Below are positions 1-6,840 of a stretch of DNA of 64,000 bases, in pieces (positions within the stretch are counted from its first letter, which is position 1; every line of letters starts with the position of its first letter). Under the pieces are notes generated by a model that searched no databases, had not been told where the DNA came from, and was given only the letters and a program-made list of their open reading frames with translations. The stretch is from a virus. The DNA is taken from the IMG/VR virus record IMGVR_UViG_3300046028_006182, positions 1-64,000 of that record; one strand, 5' to 3'. The position numbers were made by a program, and so were the translations under genes.

Positions 1-72
1 GTACCAACTGGAGTACCAACTGGAGTACCAACTGGAGTACCAACTGGAGTACCAACTGGGGTACCAACTGGC
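1..72. repeat. 12-bp tandem repeat, six copies
   Basis: The unit GTACCAACTGGA is repeated five to six times from the first base, with one A to G change in the fifth copy. Frame 1 is open from base 1 to a TAG at 127-129 and reads as Val-Pro-Thr-Gly repeats, so this could be the 3' end of a repeat-protein gene entering from the left. Frame 2 (Tyr-Gln-Leu-Glu) and frame 3 are open through the repeat as well, because the unit is a multiple of three, so coding is not proven. Confidence 0.9.
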
Positions 73-597
73 TGGCATAGTATAGTAGGTATTGGGCCGA
101 CCTTACCAACCTACCTACCTGGCGTCTAGTGCCTATAGCCTACCGCCGAACTTATTGTCAGAGTGGAAAATAGGGAATATCCCCCCTGCCCACGGCATAA
201 AGGGTATTTCTCTAGCATTTGCACTCTTTGCACTCAACTATTCTTATGTCTTGTTAGTAATTTTACTAGAGATATACAACACCCAATGGCCTTAACCTGG
301 TTGGGGGGTAAGGTTAGTATATAGCTATATATAGCCACAAGCCAGTGGGCCCGTCAGGCCTCCCATGGCCGAAGGATGGCCGAAACTGGCCAGCGGCGCC
401 CGGTCCGGCAAGGCCCACAACAAGGATGGGCAAAAAGCCCACAACAAGGCCCATTGTCGGGAATTTTGGTCAGGTCATTGGTTCGGGTAATTTAGTCGGG
501 TAAAAATATAAGGTTTTAAGGATTAAGGATATTTAATATATGCAAAAAAGCAAGAAATATCGTAATTAAAAAAATGTAACAAATTGCAAAAATAAAT
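73..597. other. Non-coding left region with short direct repeats
   Basis: I see no convincing gene here. A GC-rich patch (about 340-475) has two close direct repeats: ATGGCCGAA at 365-373 and 376-384, and GCCCACAACAAGG at 413-425 and 437-449. From about 490 the sequence becomes very AT-rich. The change from repeat-rich GC to AT-rich DNA would fit an origin, a packaging region or a genome junction, but nothing in the sequence decides between them. Confidence 0.5.
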
Positions 598-614
598 TTT
601 CAAATTGTTTGAAA
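598..614. promoter_or_regulatory. Operator-like dyad over the -33 box
   Basis: TTTCAAA, TTG, TTTGAAA form a perfect 7-bp inverted repeat with a 3-base centre. Its right arm contains the TTTG (608-611) that serves as the -33 element of the promoter below. A protein bound here would block RNA polymerase, so this is a candidate repressor site. The function is inferred from position and symmetry only. Confidence 0.45.
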
Positions 615-638
615 TTGTCAAAAAGGATATTATCTTTG
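608..638 (+). promoter_or_regulatory. Bacteroidetes-type promoter, perfect consensus
   Basis: TTTG at 608-611, 19 bases, then TATCTTTG at 631-638 matches the Bacteroidetes primary sigma consensus (TTTG, 19-21 bases, TAnnTTTG) exactly. It drives the gene at 761 through a leader of about 115 bases. It is the best promoter match in the window. Confidence 0.85.
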
Positions 639-640
639 TT

Positions 641-718
641 TTGTTGCTGATGCAAAACGGACGTTCTTTGACATATCGAATAAAATAGTAATAATGCGAT
701 TAATCGCATCAGCAACAA
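641..718 (+). promoter_or_regulatory. Structured 5' leader with two exclusive hairpins
   Basis: TTGTTGCTGATGC (641-653) is the exact reverse complement of GCATCAGCAACAA (706-718), giving a 13-bp stem that starts about where transcription should begin. Bases 694-709 are a separate perfect 16-base palindrome, ATGCGATTAATCGCAT. The two structures share bases 706-709, so they compete. This is the layout of a leader switch or attenuator, but no ligand, terminator arm or known riboswitch family could be recognised. Confidence 0.55.
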
Positions 719-760
719 TTTTCTATCTTTTCACTTTTCACAATTTTCAATCTTAGCACA

Positions 761-1243
761 ATGGAAACGAACGAACAAAAATTGAATGTAGCAGCTACTA
801 AAGTAACTAAAGCAGCTACTAAAACGATTGTAAAAGACTTACAGTCTAAATCATTAACAGATTTGATTGCACTAATGAAAAAGGATAGTAGCTTAGTAGC
901 AGCTACTAAAGCAGCATCAAAAGGAACAAAAGAACAAAAGTATCAATACAAATTTGAACTTTTGCCGAATAAACCAATCGATAAAGCAGCATCGAAGTTA
1001 CGTGCGAAAATTCGCACAAAATTGTTTTCTTTTGTTAATTCAGCTAATTACGCATTACTTTGTGATGATGTTGCACAATTCAAACAAATTGCAAAAGAAT
1101 TTGAAACGTTCCGCAAAGAAACGTACATTTCGCAAAAAAACGAAGTTGCTGCCGTTTATAGCAACGTTACCGATGATGCTAAAGCAGCATCTAACAGAAA
1201 AGCATTAAAAACGTTTTTTGATGCATTAGCATTGCTGAAATAA
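761..1243 (+). CDS. Lys/Ala-rich protein of an isolated AT-rich unit
   Basis: This 160-residue protein matches no family I recognise. It is rich in Lys, Ala and Thr and carries a recurring Ala-Ala-Thr/Ser-Lys motif (about residues 11-14, 19-22, 47-50, 51-54, 75-78). The middle and C-terminal parts look helical and no membrane segment or signal peptide is seen. It is cytoplasmic by inference. It sits alone between its own promoter (608-638) and terminator (1253-1301). It is more AT-rich, and uses codons differently, than the virion genes, which suggests a separately acquired, strongly expressed early or accessory gene. Confidence 0.85.
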   Translation: METNEQKLNVAATKVTKAATKTIVKDLQSKSLTDLIALMKKDSSLVAATKAASKGTKEQKYQYKFELLPNKPIDKAASKLRAKIRTKLFSFVNSANYALLCDDVAQFKQIAKEFETFRKETYISQKNEVAAVYSNVTDDAKAASNRKALKTFFDALALLK

Positions 1244-1252
1244 GCAAATTTT

Positions 1253-1301
1253 GAATATCGGAAAGGATTAATTTTGTCCCCTTTCCGATATTCATTTTTT
1301 T
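1253..1301 (+). terminator. Strong intrinsic terminator
   Basis: GAATATCGGAAAG (1253-1265) pairs perfectly with CTTTCCGATATTC (1281-1293) across a 15-base loop. It is followed by A and seven T. The stem starts nine bases after the stop codon of the gene at 761. Confidence 0.92.
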
Positions 1302-1359
1302 GTGCAAATTGCTGCACCGTGTACCGCATCCACCATCCCGAGTTGCAGGTACGATTAGG

Positions 1360-1387
1360 CTCTAATCTCTAATCTCTAATCTCTAAC
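1360..1387. repeat. Heptamer tandem repeat CTCTAAT x4
   Basis: Four head-to-tail copies of a 7-base unit, CTCTAAT, with the last ending in C. They lie in a pyrimidine-rich non-coding stretch (1302-1571) between the rightward unit at 761 and the end of the leftward cluster. Apart from these and the inverted repeat at 1489-1551, I see nothing in that stretch. Confidence 0.85.
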
Positions 1388-1488
1388 CCTATTAAGGCCC
1401 CATCCCCCCCCTTCCCCTTAATCCTTAATCTCCCCATCCCCCACACCCCAATAAAAATACGAATTTCCCAACCCCTACACACAAGAAA

Positions 1489-1551
1489 GGTCCCAATCCC
1501 TATCTAGAGCCTAACCGCCAGGCAAGAATACTCTATCAAAGAATTGGGACC
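1489..1551 (-). terminator. Terminator of the leftward cluster, long loop
   Basis: GGTCCCAAT (1489-1497) and ATTGGGACC (1543-1551) are exact inverted repeats 45 bases apart. Read on the minus strand, the distal arm is followed by TTTCTT. It lies 20 bases beyond the stop of the last leftward gene, so it probably ends that operon, although the loop is unusually long for an intrinsic terminator. Confidence 0.5.
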
Positions 1552-1571
1552 CCCAACCCGCTATAACTTCT

Positions 1572-1808
1572 CTAGAAAGGCCTACATATACAACCTAACT
1601 TAGTATAATCATATACCTCTTCCGAGTTTACATCATTCAAGGTCCCTATTGTTATCCTGACCTTTACTTCTGAAACCCCCGGTGTAGGTTTCCTAGTGGC
1701 AATCACTACCCCTACTTCCTCAAATGGGCAGGCAACTACCATCCCTACCTGAACATCAGATAAGCTATCAAACCTACCTACCGTAATCTTCATCTTCTTC
1801 GCTACCAT
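1572..1808 (-). CDS. Small hypothetical protein (78 aa)
   Basis: This is the last gene of the leftward cluster and is not recognised. It reads as a compact, mostly beta protein with alternating Val/Ile segments, a conserved-looking Gly-Met-Val-Val turn near residue 23, and three Cys (about residues 27, 73 and 75). No signal or membrane segment is present. Its ATG overlaps the stop of the gene before it by one base (TAATG), so the two are translationally coupled. Confidence 0.7.
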   Translation of the reverse strand: MVAKKMKITVGRFDSLSDVQVGMVVACPFEEVGVVIATRKPTPGVSEVKVRITIGTLNDVNSEEVYDYTKLGCICRPF

Positions 1809-2077
1809 TACACCCGATTTTTACTAGTGTACCAAGCAAGAAATCCTGCTATCCCCGTTATCCCTACCAGAATACCCCAATACAGAAATCCTGATGTTAT
1901 CGGTTTATCAGGTAATGGTTCATCTATTATACCCATGATAAATATCCCGATGCCACAACCTGTGAAGAAGAACACTGCAAAACAAATTAGTGCTGCTAAA
2001 GATATAAAGTATCTCCAGGATAATATAATGACTGCTAGTATTATAATACCAAGCAGTAATGTAAATACTTCTTCCAT
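1808..2077 (-). CDS. Small membrane protein (89 aa)
   Basis: Two to three hydrophobic helices cover most of the protein: about residues 5-42, which may be two segments with Tyr-Phe between them, and a third around 64-82. The C-terminus is short and basic. It is an inner-membrane protein by prediction, with no recognised family. It lies between a 55-residue gene upstream (five bases away) and the coupled gene downstream. Phage membrane proteins of this type often affect the host envelope or exclude other phages, but nothing here shows that. Confidence 0.7.
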   Translation of the reverse strand: MEEVFTLLLGIIILAVIILSWRYFISLAALICFAVFFFTGCGIGIFIMGIIDEPLPDKPITSGFLYWGILVGITGIAGFLAWYTSKNRV

Positions 2078-2082
2078 CTTGT

Positions 2083-2250
2083 TTATCCGTTTACTTGCTT
2101 TCTAATATAACCATAGTGCGATAGTTTTCCCCAGGCGTACATATCTTTGAAGGATAAGTATAGCCGTACAAGTATCCTTAGCCTAAGGTTATTCTTCTCA
2201 ATATCCACCTCGCTCAACCTAATTAAGTCATCCATTGCTTTAGAGTCCAT
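2083..2250 (-). CDS. Small hypothetical protein (55 aa)
   Basis: A short frame fills the gap between the genes at 1808-2077 and 2259-2444. The ATG is at 2250-2248 and the stop ends five bases before the next gene. It encodes 55 residues, starting MDSKAMDDLIRLSEVDIEKN and ending in VNG. It is helical and charged with a few aromatic residues. The tight spacing on both sides (5 and 8 bases) supports it as a real member of the operon. The function is unknown. Confidence 0.6.
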   Translation of the reverse strand: MDSKAMDDLIRLSEVDIEKNNLRLRILVRLYLSFKDMYAWGKLSHYGYIRKQVNG

Positions 2251-2258
2251 ACCTGTTA

Positions 2259-2444
2259 TTAATCTAAAATTGCTATAGCTACACTAAAGCAGATAGCAAG
2301 AATAAGTAATCCCGCTAGTATTAGGTAAACATAATCTCCTAGCAAATTAAATAGGAGTAAGGTTAGAAAAAGTAGCCCTCCCCCAATAACTAATACCACT
2401 ATGAATATGAATATCGTAAGCCCAAGTATTTTTAAGTATTTCAT
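2259..2444 (-). CDS. Small two-helix membrane protein (61 aa)
   Basis: Almost the whole chain is hydrophobic. Two transmembrane helices (about residues 7-33 and 38-59) are joined by a short turn with Gly-Asp-Tyr. There are Lys residues at the N-terminus and an Asp at the end. The size and topology would suit a small holin-like or envelope-modifying protein, but no family was recognised. It is the third membrane-associated product in this cluster counting from 1572. Confidence 0.65.
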   Translation of the reverse strand: MKYLKILGLTIFIFIVVLVIGGGLLFLTLLLFNLLGDYVYLILAGLLILAICFSVAIAILD

Positions 2445-2460
2445 GCCTATGAGTTTTTAT

Positions 2461-2760
2461 TTACCTTTGAATTTTTAATCCCATACCCTGCTCAATATAC
2501 TCATCCAGTAATTCCCTAGTAGGGAATTTTACTGTTGTACCCGGTAGCAAAGAGAACCCATTTAAGAATATCCTCTTTACATAGTACCAATGATGTACTG
2601 AATACTCATGGGTACTTACCCACTCTTCCCGAGTGAATATCGTCCTATCGAAGAACACGTAGCTGTGTTCTTGGGATATCTTAATAGCGAAGTGTACTAG
2701 GGTACTGCTACCCCGGGTCTTTGTGGAGGTATCTACAATCTCTAGGGTGTATGTGGTCAT
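2461..2760 (-). CDS. Hypothetical protein (99 aa)
   Basis: Not recognised. The sequence is soluble, mixed alpha/beta, and rich in aromatic and His residues (His-His-Trp-Tyr-Tyr around residues 56-60). It ends in a predicted helix. No signal peptide or membrane segment is present. It follows the gene at 2766-3047 by five bases on the minus strand, so it is in the same operon. Confidence 0.7.
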   Translation of the reverse strand: MTTYTLEIVDTSTKTRGSSTLVHFAIKISQEHSYVFFDRTIFTREEWVSTHEYSVHHWYYVKRIFLNGFSLLPGTTVKFPTRELLDEYIEQGMGLKIQR

Positions 2761-2765
2761 AGGTC

Positions 2766-3047
2766 TTATTTCTCCATTACTACAATGACTGGGGTAGTAT
2801 AGCTGTGACTAGCCGAGCCGCCCTGGGTATAGGCGTTGCCACTCACCCAACCTTGAGATACCATGGATACTACTCGATAGCCTTTAGCGTAGTAAGTATT
2901 CATTTCACTAGTCAAGGCATTAGCATCAGATTTCACTATCACTACCTGGCTCGTAGAGCGGGTAGTCAATGTACTGATACCCACCGTAGCGGAAATTGAG
3001 AGTAGGGCTACTAGTACTAGAGCCCATGTTGTGTTTAAAGTTTTCAT
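2766..3047 (-). CDS. Signal-anchored protein, DUF4177-like
   Basis: Residues 1-24 form a positively charged then hydrophobic segment that acts as an uncleaved anchor or a signal peptide. The remaining 70 residues resemble the small DUF4177 fold: an Asn/Leu helix, then Gly-Tyr-Arg-Val-Val-Ser-Met-Val, and a C-terminal strand ending Val-Met-Glu-Lys. The domain call is from memory of the family pattern and is tentative. The product probably sits at the outer face of the inner membrane or in the periplasm. Confidence 0.65.
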   Translation of the reverse strand: MKTLNTTWALVLVALLSISATVGISTLTTRSTSQVVIVKSDANALTSEMNTYYAKGYRVVSMVSQGWVSGNAYTQGGSASHSYTTPVIVVMEK

Positions 3048-3057
3048 ATTGCGGTTT

Positions 3058-3360
3058 TTAGTGTTTATTACCTAATAATTCATTAGCGGCAAGTATTGCT
3101 AAATCCATTGCCCTGCCTATATCCCAGTGTACAATCGTTCGAGTATGTAGAGCTCTTCTCGGGAATACTGTGATTACTACTACTGTATCTTTCTCGACTA
3201 CCCATTTCTCCACATCTGCCTCGGGCTGCTTATCCCCAAAATTAAGGTTATAGCCCACCTCTGCCAAGTAAGCGGCAATAGGTTGACCCTTTAAAGTGTG
3301 GGCATTCACCTGCATACTAAAGTTACCATCGGTAGTCCGAGTTAATAGCTCATAACTCAT
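3058..3360 (-). CDS. Hypothetical protein (100 aa)
   Basis: Not recognised. It is a soluble alpha/beta protein with a central run of beta strands (Val-Val-Val-Ile-Thr-Val-Phe near residues 60-66) and a C-terminal helix rich in Ala and Leu. It overlaps the next upstream gene by four bases (ATGA on the minus strand), a sign of translational coupling. Confidence 0.7.
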   Translation of the reverse strand: MSYELLTRTTDGNFSMQVNAHTLKGQPIAAYLAEVGYNLNFGDKQPEADVEKWVVEKDTVVVITVFPRRALHTRTIVHWDIGRAMDLAILAANELLGNKH

Positions 3361-3827
3361 TGTAGCTTCCTTGATAGTTTAGCAATGTTCCCAGCCAACT
3401 TGTCTAAAGTCCACCCCTCATCTACCAGTTTTCCTAGCAGGGTAGTATTGAAGCACGCCCCATCTACCAGCAAATCAACCTCTTTAAATTCCTTATCGGT
3501 AGCAGGTAGTCTATCTATACCATTAAGGATATCTATAAGTTCCTGTATTTGCCCGGCATTGTCAAGATTACTGCTCCTTCTTAGGTTATCTAGTACCTCC
3601 TTAATCTTCTGGGTTTGGGCCGGTGTAAATACATATATCTCCCCCGTGACTTCAAATAGTATGTCAGGTCGGTTAGACGTATGAATACCCCAAGTGATAA
3701 AAGGTTTTGTAGCGTTTAGCAACTCAACCTCCATCTCTTCTTTAGTTAACTCGGTAACTATTTCGGGTGCGCTCATTCTAAATGACATAGCTTCACCCGA
3801 TACTAAAACTCTGTGAGATATCCTCAT
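3357..3827 (-). CDS. Hypothetical protein (156 aa)
   Basis: I chose the ATG at 3827 (protein starts MRISHRV) because it overlaps the previous stop in an ATGA, as other genes of the cluster do. An upstream in-frame ATG at 3848 would add seven residues. The protein is not recognised. It has a beta-rich N-terminal half, a helical middle (about 75-105) and a helical C-terminus. No membrane segment is seen. Confidence 0.7.
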   Translation of the reverse strand: MRISHRVLVSGEAMSFRMSAPEIVTELTKEEMEVELLNATKPFITWGIHTSNRPDILFEVTGEIYVFTPAQTQKIKEVLDNLRRSSNLDNAGQIQELIDILNGIDRLPATDKEFKEVDLLVDGACFNTTLLGKLVDEGWTLDKLAGNIAKLSRKLQ

Positions 3828-4195
3828 ATAGTTGATTTTATAATCCAAGCGATAAGGGTCAGCAATGCTATAATAGCTAAGCCTATAGCTATTGAGTTAG
3901 GGTTTACTAGTAGACTAACTAATGCCTCCTCCGCTACATCTAAGGCTTCTTCTTTCTCAACAGTGGCTAATTTACTTATCCCTGTGGGGAATATAACATA
4001 ATGAGTTATACCCTGGTAAAATTCCCCCTGGTGGCTTTCCCAAGTACTTTCCTTAGGTTTTATACTGGATGGGTGAATGGATTTTCCAAATATCAACTGG
4101 CCTTGGTAGATAAAAGCTAACTTTCCATTGTACTTAGTTAAGTCGGGTAGCCCATCTATTGCGACTGAGCATACTTGTATTCTCCTTATAATCAT
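3824..4195 (-). CDS. C-terminally anchored membrane protein (123 aa)
   Basis: The first 80 or so residues are soluble and mixed alpha/beta. The last 22 (Ser-Ile-Ala-Ile-Gly-Leu onward) form one transmembrane helix followed by Lys-Ser-Thr-Ile. This is the layout of a tail-anchored protein facing the cytoplasm. No family was recognised. The 112 bases upstream (4196-4307) are AT-rich and hold no gene. On the minus strand they include TATATTTC, close to a -7 box but not a full match. Confidence 0.7.
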   Translation of the reverse strand: MIIRRIQVCSVAIDGLPDLTKYNGKLAFIYQGQLIFGKSIHPSSIKPKESTWESHQGEFYQGITHYVIFPTGISKLATVEKEEALDVAEEALVSLLVNPNSIAIGLAIIALLTLIAWIIKSTI

Positions 4196-4307
4196 CTTAT
4201 CGTGATTTATGAAATATAAGAGTCTCTAGTAAATAATTTTATAGAAACTAGTACTTTATTATTATCAAGCAGATATAAAGCTAGGCATATAGCCTGAGCG
4301 CAGAAAG

Positions 4308-4625
4308 CTAGCCCTTTAGCTTGCGAGTAGCAGTCTTTTGTTTAATGTACTTCACTTTATTCTTAACCAGCTTGTCTATCTTCTCAGGCCCGAACATTAG
4401 ACGCAAAGAGTTAACCCTAACGATTGCATCCGCCAACTCATCCTGCACGTTCCTATATCTCTGCTTTACGTTAGACTTGGTTTCCAACTTTACTAGGGCT
4501 TGCTCTAGTTCTAAAAGCTCTTCTAAAACCTTAGCTCTCACAAACCTCTTACCAAATGCTGCTATCTCTTCGGCTAATACTTCATTCATAGCCTTCTGTT
4601 TATCCTCAATGGCTTTTTTTATCAT
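4308..4625 (-). CDS. MazG-like nucleotide pyrophosphohydrolase
   Basis: This 105-residue all-alpha protein carries the MazG metal-binding pattern: Glu-Glu-Leu-Leu-Glu-Leu-Glu around residues 35-41, then Asp-Glu-Leu-Ala-Asp-Ala-Ile-Val around 62-69, followed by a long helix and a basic tail. MazG family enzymes hydrolyse NTPs or dNTPs to monophosphates and pyrophosphate. In phages they alter nucleotide pools or ppGpp. The match is by motif only, so the substrate is not known. It overlaps the gene upstream by four bases. Confidence 0.75.
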   Translation of the reverse strand: MIKKAIEDKQKAMNEVLAEEIAAFGKRFVRAKVLEELLELEQALVKLETKSNVKQRYRNVQDELADAIVRVNSLRLMFGPEKIDKLVKNKVKYIKQKTATRKLKG

Positions 4626-4990
4626 TTTACAGCTAGGTGTGGGTGGGTAGTTAATTTTTCCTCAATCCATTTCTGGTATTCCTCAATCTTTTTGAACGCT
4701 TCCTCTGGTGTTTTAGACTCTTTGATTATTTTCTTTACCCTGCGTAGATGGTTTACTAAATGGGGCCTATCGTATTTAAAACTATATCCATCTTTTAAAT
4801 TTGGGTCTAGCTTTGTTTGATTGTCGGATGTGTGGGTAATATTCATCTTATTGATAATATCTGATACTTGGGGTCCCCGGACTATACCAGATACTTTAAT
4901 GGTCAAGCCATCACCATTTTCAAGTGCCATCAAAGGGAAATGCTTAACTAAGTCGGCTACTTCTGCCATTTCTTTTTTGCTTAAATTCAT
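4622..4990 (-). CDS. Hypothetical protein (122 aa)
   Basis: This is the first gene of the leftward cluster and is not recognised. The N-terminus is helical, the centre carries a short beta section (Leu-Thr-Ile-Lys-Val), and the C-terminal third is a helical hairpin with many Lys and Glu. It could be a binding partner of the coupled MazG-like protein, since the genes overlap by four bases. The 88-base divergent gap to the gene at 5079 should hold promoters, but no clear consensus match was found there. Confidence 0.75.
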   Translation of the reverse strand: MNLSKKEMAEVADLVKHFPLMALENGDGLTIKVSGIVRGPQVSDIINKMNITHTSDNQTKLDPNLKDGYSFKYDRPHLVNHLRRVKKIIKESKTPEEAFKKIEEYQKWIEEKLTTHPHLAVK

Positions 4991-5078
4991 TGCTAGGTTG
5001 TTTCATCTAAAGAGAAATCCCCTTTATAGTATTTTAGAGAGGGCAATACCACGATACTTAAATATAAACAGGTGTATA

Positions 5079-6065
5079 ATGAGAGTACTAGGAGTATGTG
5101 GCGGCAATGGGGTAATGTTACACCCCCTAAAAGATAGACTAATCGCTAACGTAGAAATCAGGTCGGCGTTTAGTACACAGGGTAATACCCAGTGGAGAGA
5201 TAACTTCAGTGATATACCCCTGCTAAAAGCTCTGCCCGAAGTCAAGGGGGTTGATATAATCGTAGGACATCCCGATTGTGGGCATTCCTCTGTACTAGCT
5301 TACAGCAGAAGCAAGAGCTTTGGTAAGCCTAAGGATAACCCAAGCTTAACTCTATACATAAAAGCCGTAAAAAAATATAAACCCAAGGCTTTCTTCATGG
5401 AAAACTTGCCGGCTTTGATTAAAAACTACGGCAAGAGTGACCTAAAAGCGGCTTTCCCGGGGTATAAGCTAGTTTTTATACAGGGTTCAGTTAATATTTG
5501 GGGCAATTCCCAAGTCTCTAGGGAGAGATTAGTTATAGTAGGGATAAATAAAACGTATAGTAAGCCCAATAGGCTAAAAAACTTGCTAAATCGAGAGTTA
5601 TTTGTTGATTTTGTACCCGTAAATACCAATAAACTGCTCCAGGGCCTTGTAATGGGGGAAAATGGCCACCAAAGGGAGCCTGACAATACTATATTAACAA
5701 TATATGCCGGGAAAAAACTATCTGCTTTGCAATGCAAAGAGTATTGGGATGAGAATAAAACCCTCACTCGGTGGAAAGTTACTGACCGGAAGTTTACTAC
5801 TGCCCCTGGCGTTTATCGGAACCAGTCTAAGAGACCTCCCTTCACTGTTAGGAAAGGGAATAGGGAATTTTCACCCGAGGGTTATATGATGAGTCCTAGG
5901 GAAAGAGCTAGGATACAAGGTATACCCGATAGCTTCATCATACACTTTGATAAGTCAAAAACACCGGGCTACTGGATTAATAAGGGGAGGGTAACCGTTA
6001 CTAAAACTGCACCTTACGAGATTGGATTATGGATAGAAAGAGTATTACACAAGATAGCGGTTTAA
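5079..6065 (+). CDS. Cytosine-C5 DNA methyltransferase-like protein
   Basis: The 328-residue frame from the ATG at 5079 carries the ordered C5-methyltransferase motifs: a Gly-rich motif I at residues 3-12, motif IV with Cys67 in GHPDCGHSS, the Glu-Asn-Leu motif VI at 108-110, Ser-Arg-Glu-Arg-Leu-Val-Ile-Val-Gly (motif VIII), and Arg-Glu-Arg-Ala-Arg-Ile-Gln-Gly near 283-290 (motif IX). Family enzymes transfer a methyl group from SAM to cytosine in DNA. Motif IV is atypical: the usual Pro-Pro-Cys-Gln is Pro-Asp-Cys-Gly. The frame is open back to 4821 but that part opposes the gene at 4622-4990, and motif I starts right at 5079. Confidence 0.8.
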   Translation: MRVLGVCGGNGVMLHPLKDRLIANVEIRSAFSTQGNTQWRDNFSDIPLLKALPEVKGVDIIVGHPDCGHSSVLAYSRSKSFGKPKDNPSLTLYIKAVKKYKPKAFFMENLPALIKNYGKSDLKAAFPGYKLVFIQGSVNIWGNSQVSRERLVIVGINKTYSKPNRLKNLLNRELFVDFVPVNTNKLLQGLVMGENGHQREPDNTILTIYAGKKLSALQCKEYWDENKTLTRWKVTDRKFTTAPGVYRNQSKRPPFTVRKGNREFSPEGYMMSPRERARIQGIPDSFIIHFDKSKTPGYWINKGRVTVTKTAPYEIGLWIERVLHKIAV

Positions 6066-6733
6066 AAGTTGATAGGACTAAATTCCGCGTTGTTAACGGC
6101 CAATACCTAGAGTCTAGGCATCAAAAGAAAGCTATATTCCTTCACCACACCGCGGGAACAAGTGTAGCGGGTGCTGTTAGATGGTGGGACCAAACACCCG
6201 ACCGGGTGGGCACCGCTTTTATAGTAGACCGAGATGGGACTATCTATGAGGTATTTGACCCGCTAGCATGGGCTTATCATTTGGGATTAAAAGGAGATAC
6301 CAATGAGCTGGAGAAATCCTCAATAGGTATTGAGATTGTTTCGGCAGGCAAAATCTACAAAAGGCCTGATGGGCATTACTACTTTTACCCCCTATACCCG
6401 AAGGTAGAACCCAAAACTCGAATAGAGGAAAGCGAGGTAGGTATAATGGACCGAGATTGGAGATCACTAAAAAAGGGTGACTTCTACCACAAGTACACGG
6501 ATGCTCAAATTAAATCAGTCGTAGGGCTAATTGAGCTACTATCTAAGACCTGTTGCATACCCGTTCAGAAGTACTTTAAGGATTTCTTCGAGTATGATAG
6601 CTCAGTAATCGCACAGGCTAAAGCAGGTATCTGGTCACACTCTACCGTTAGGAAAGACAAGCTAGATATTATCCCTCAAGTAGAGCTTATCAATGAACTA
6701 TACAGCCTTTTCGAGAAGTTGGCTGAGGAATAA
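6029..6733 (+). CDS. N-acetylmuramoyl-L-alanine amidase (endolysin)
   Basis: This 234-residue protein of the amidase_2 (T7 lysozyme / PGRP) fold cleaves the bond between MurNAc and L-Ala in peptidoglycan. Zinc ligands are visible as His39/His40 in Leu-His-His-Thr-Ala-Gly and as the His in Trp-Ser-His-Ser-Thr-Val-Arg-Lys-Asp-Lys near residue 204, with the typical Lys-Asp after it. There is no signal peptide, so it needs a holin; the likely one is far away at 32587. It overlaps the methyltransferase-like gene by 37 bases and has no separate cell-wall-binding domain. Confidence 0.92.
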   Translation: MDRKSITQDSGLKVDRTKFRVVNGQYLESRHQKKAIFLHHTAGTSVAGAVRWWDQTPDRVGTAFIVDRDGTIYEVFDPLAWAYHLGLKGDTNELEKSSIGIEIVSAGKIYKRPDGHYYFYPLYPKVEPKTRIEESEVGIMDRDWRSLKKGDFYHKYTDAQIKSVVGLIELLSKTCCIPVQKYFKDFFEYDSSVIAQAKAGIWSHSTVRKDKLDIIPQVELINELYSLFEKLAEE

Positions 6734-6767
6734 AGAAAGTAATTAAAAATAGTTATCAAGGGTATTA

Positions 6768-6801
6768 GATAAAAATAATAATTCTACGAATTATTTTTAT
6801 C
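6768..6801. terminator. AT-rich hairpin after the endolysin gene
   Basis: GATAAAAATAAT (6768-6779) and ATTATTTTTATC (6790-6801) are a perfect 12-bp inverted repeat around a 10-base loop. The T-run lies inside the 3' arm rather than after it, so it may act as a weak terminator in either direction or as an mRNA-processing hairpin. Confidence 0.5.
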
Positions 6802-6840
6802 ATAATCCCAATATACCTATTTAAAGGTAAAAAATAAGGT

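Noticed and set aside
92-295. Rightward open frame of 67 codons near the left edge
   Set aside because: It has no leader like other genes, starts inside repeat-rich DNA, and the protein looks like random composition.
460-500. tRNA-like GGTTCGGGT motif
   Set aside because: No acceptor, D or anticodon stem can be drawn around it.
954-1208. Alternative frame inside the gene at 761
   Set aside because: The frame-0 protein has its own promoter and terminator and a regular repeat pattern. This one is a shifted shadow.
1360-1387. CRISPR or telomere interpretation of the heptamer repeat
   Set aside because: There are no spacers, the unit is seven bases, and the array is only 28 bases long.
4196-4307. 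Promoter for the leftward genes at TATATTTC
   Set aside because: The last base of the -7 box and the -33 element do not match, so I did not list it as a feature.
4821-5078. N-terminal extension of the methyltransferase-like gene
   Set aside because: It runs antisense to the gene at 4622-4990, and motif I begins right after the ATG at 5079.
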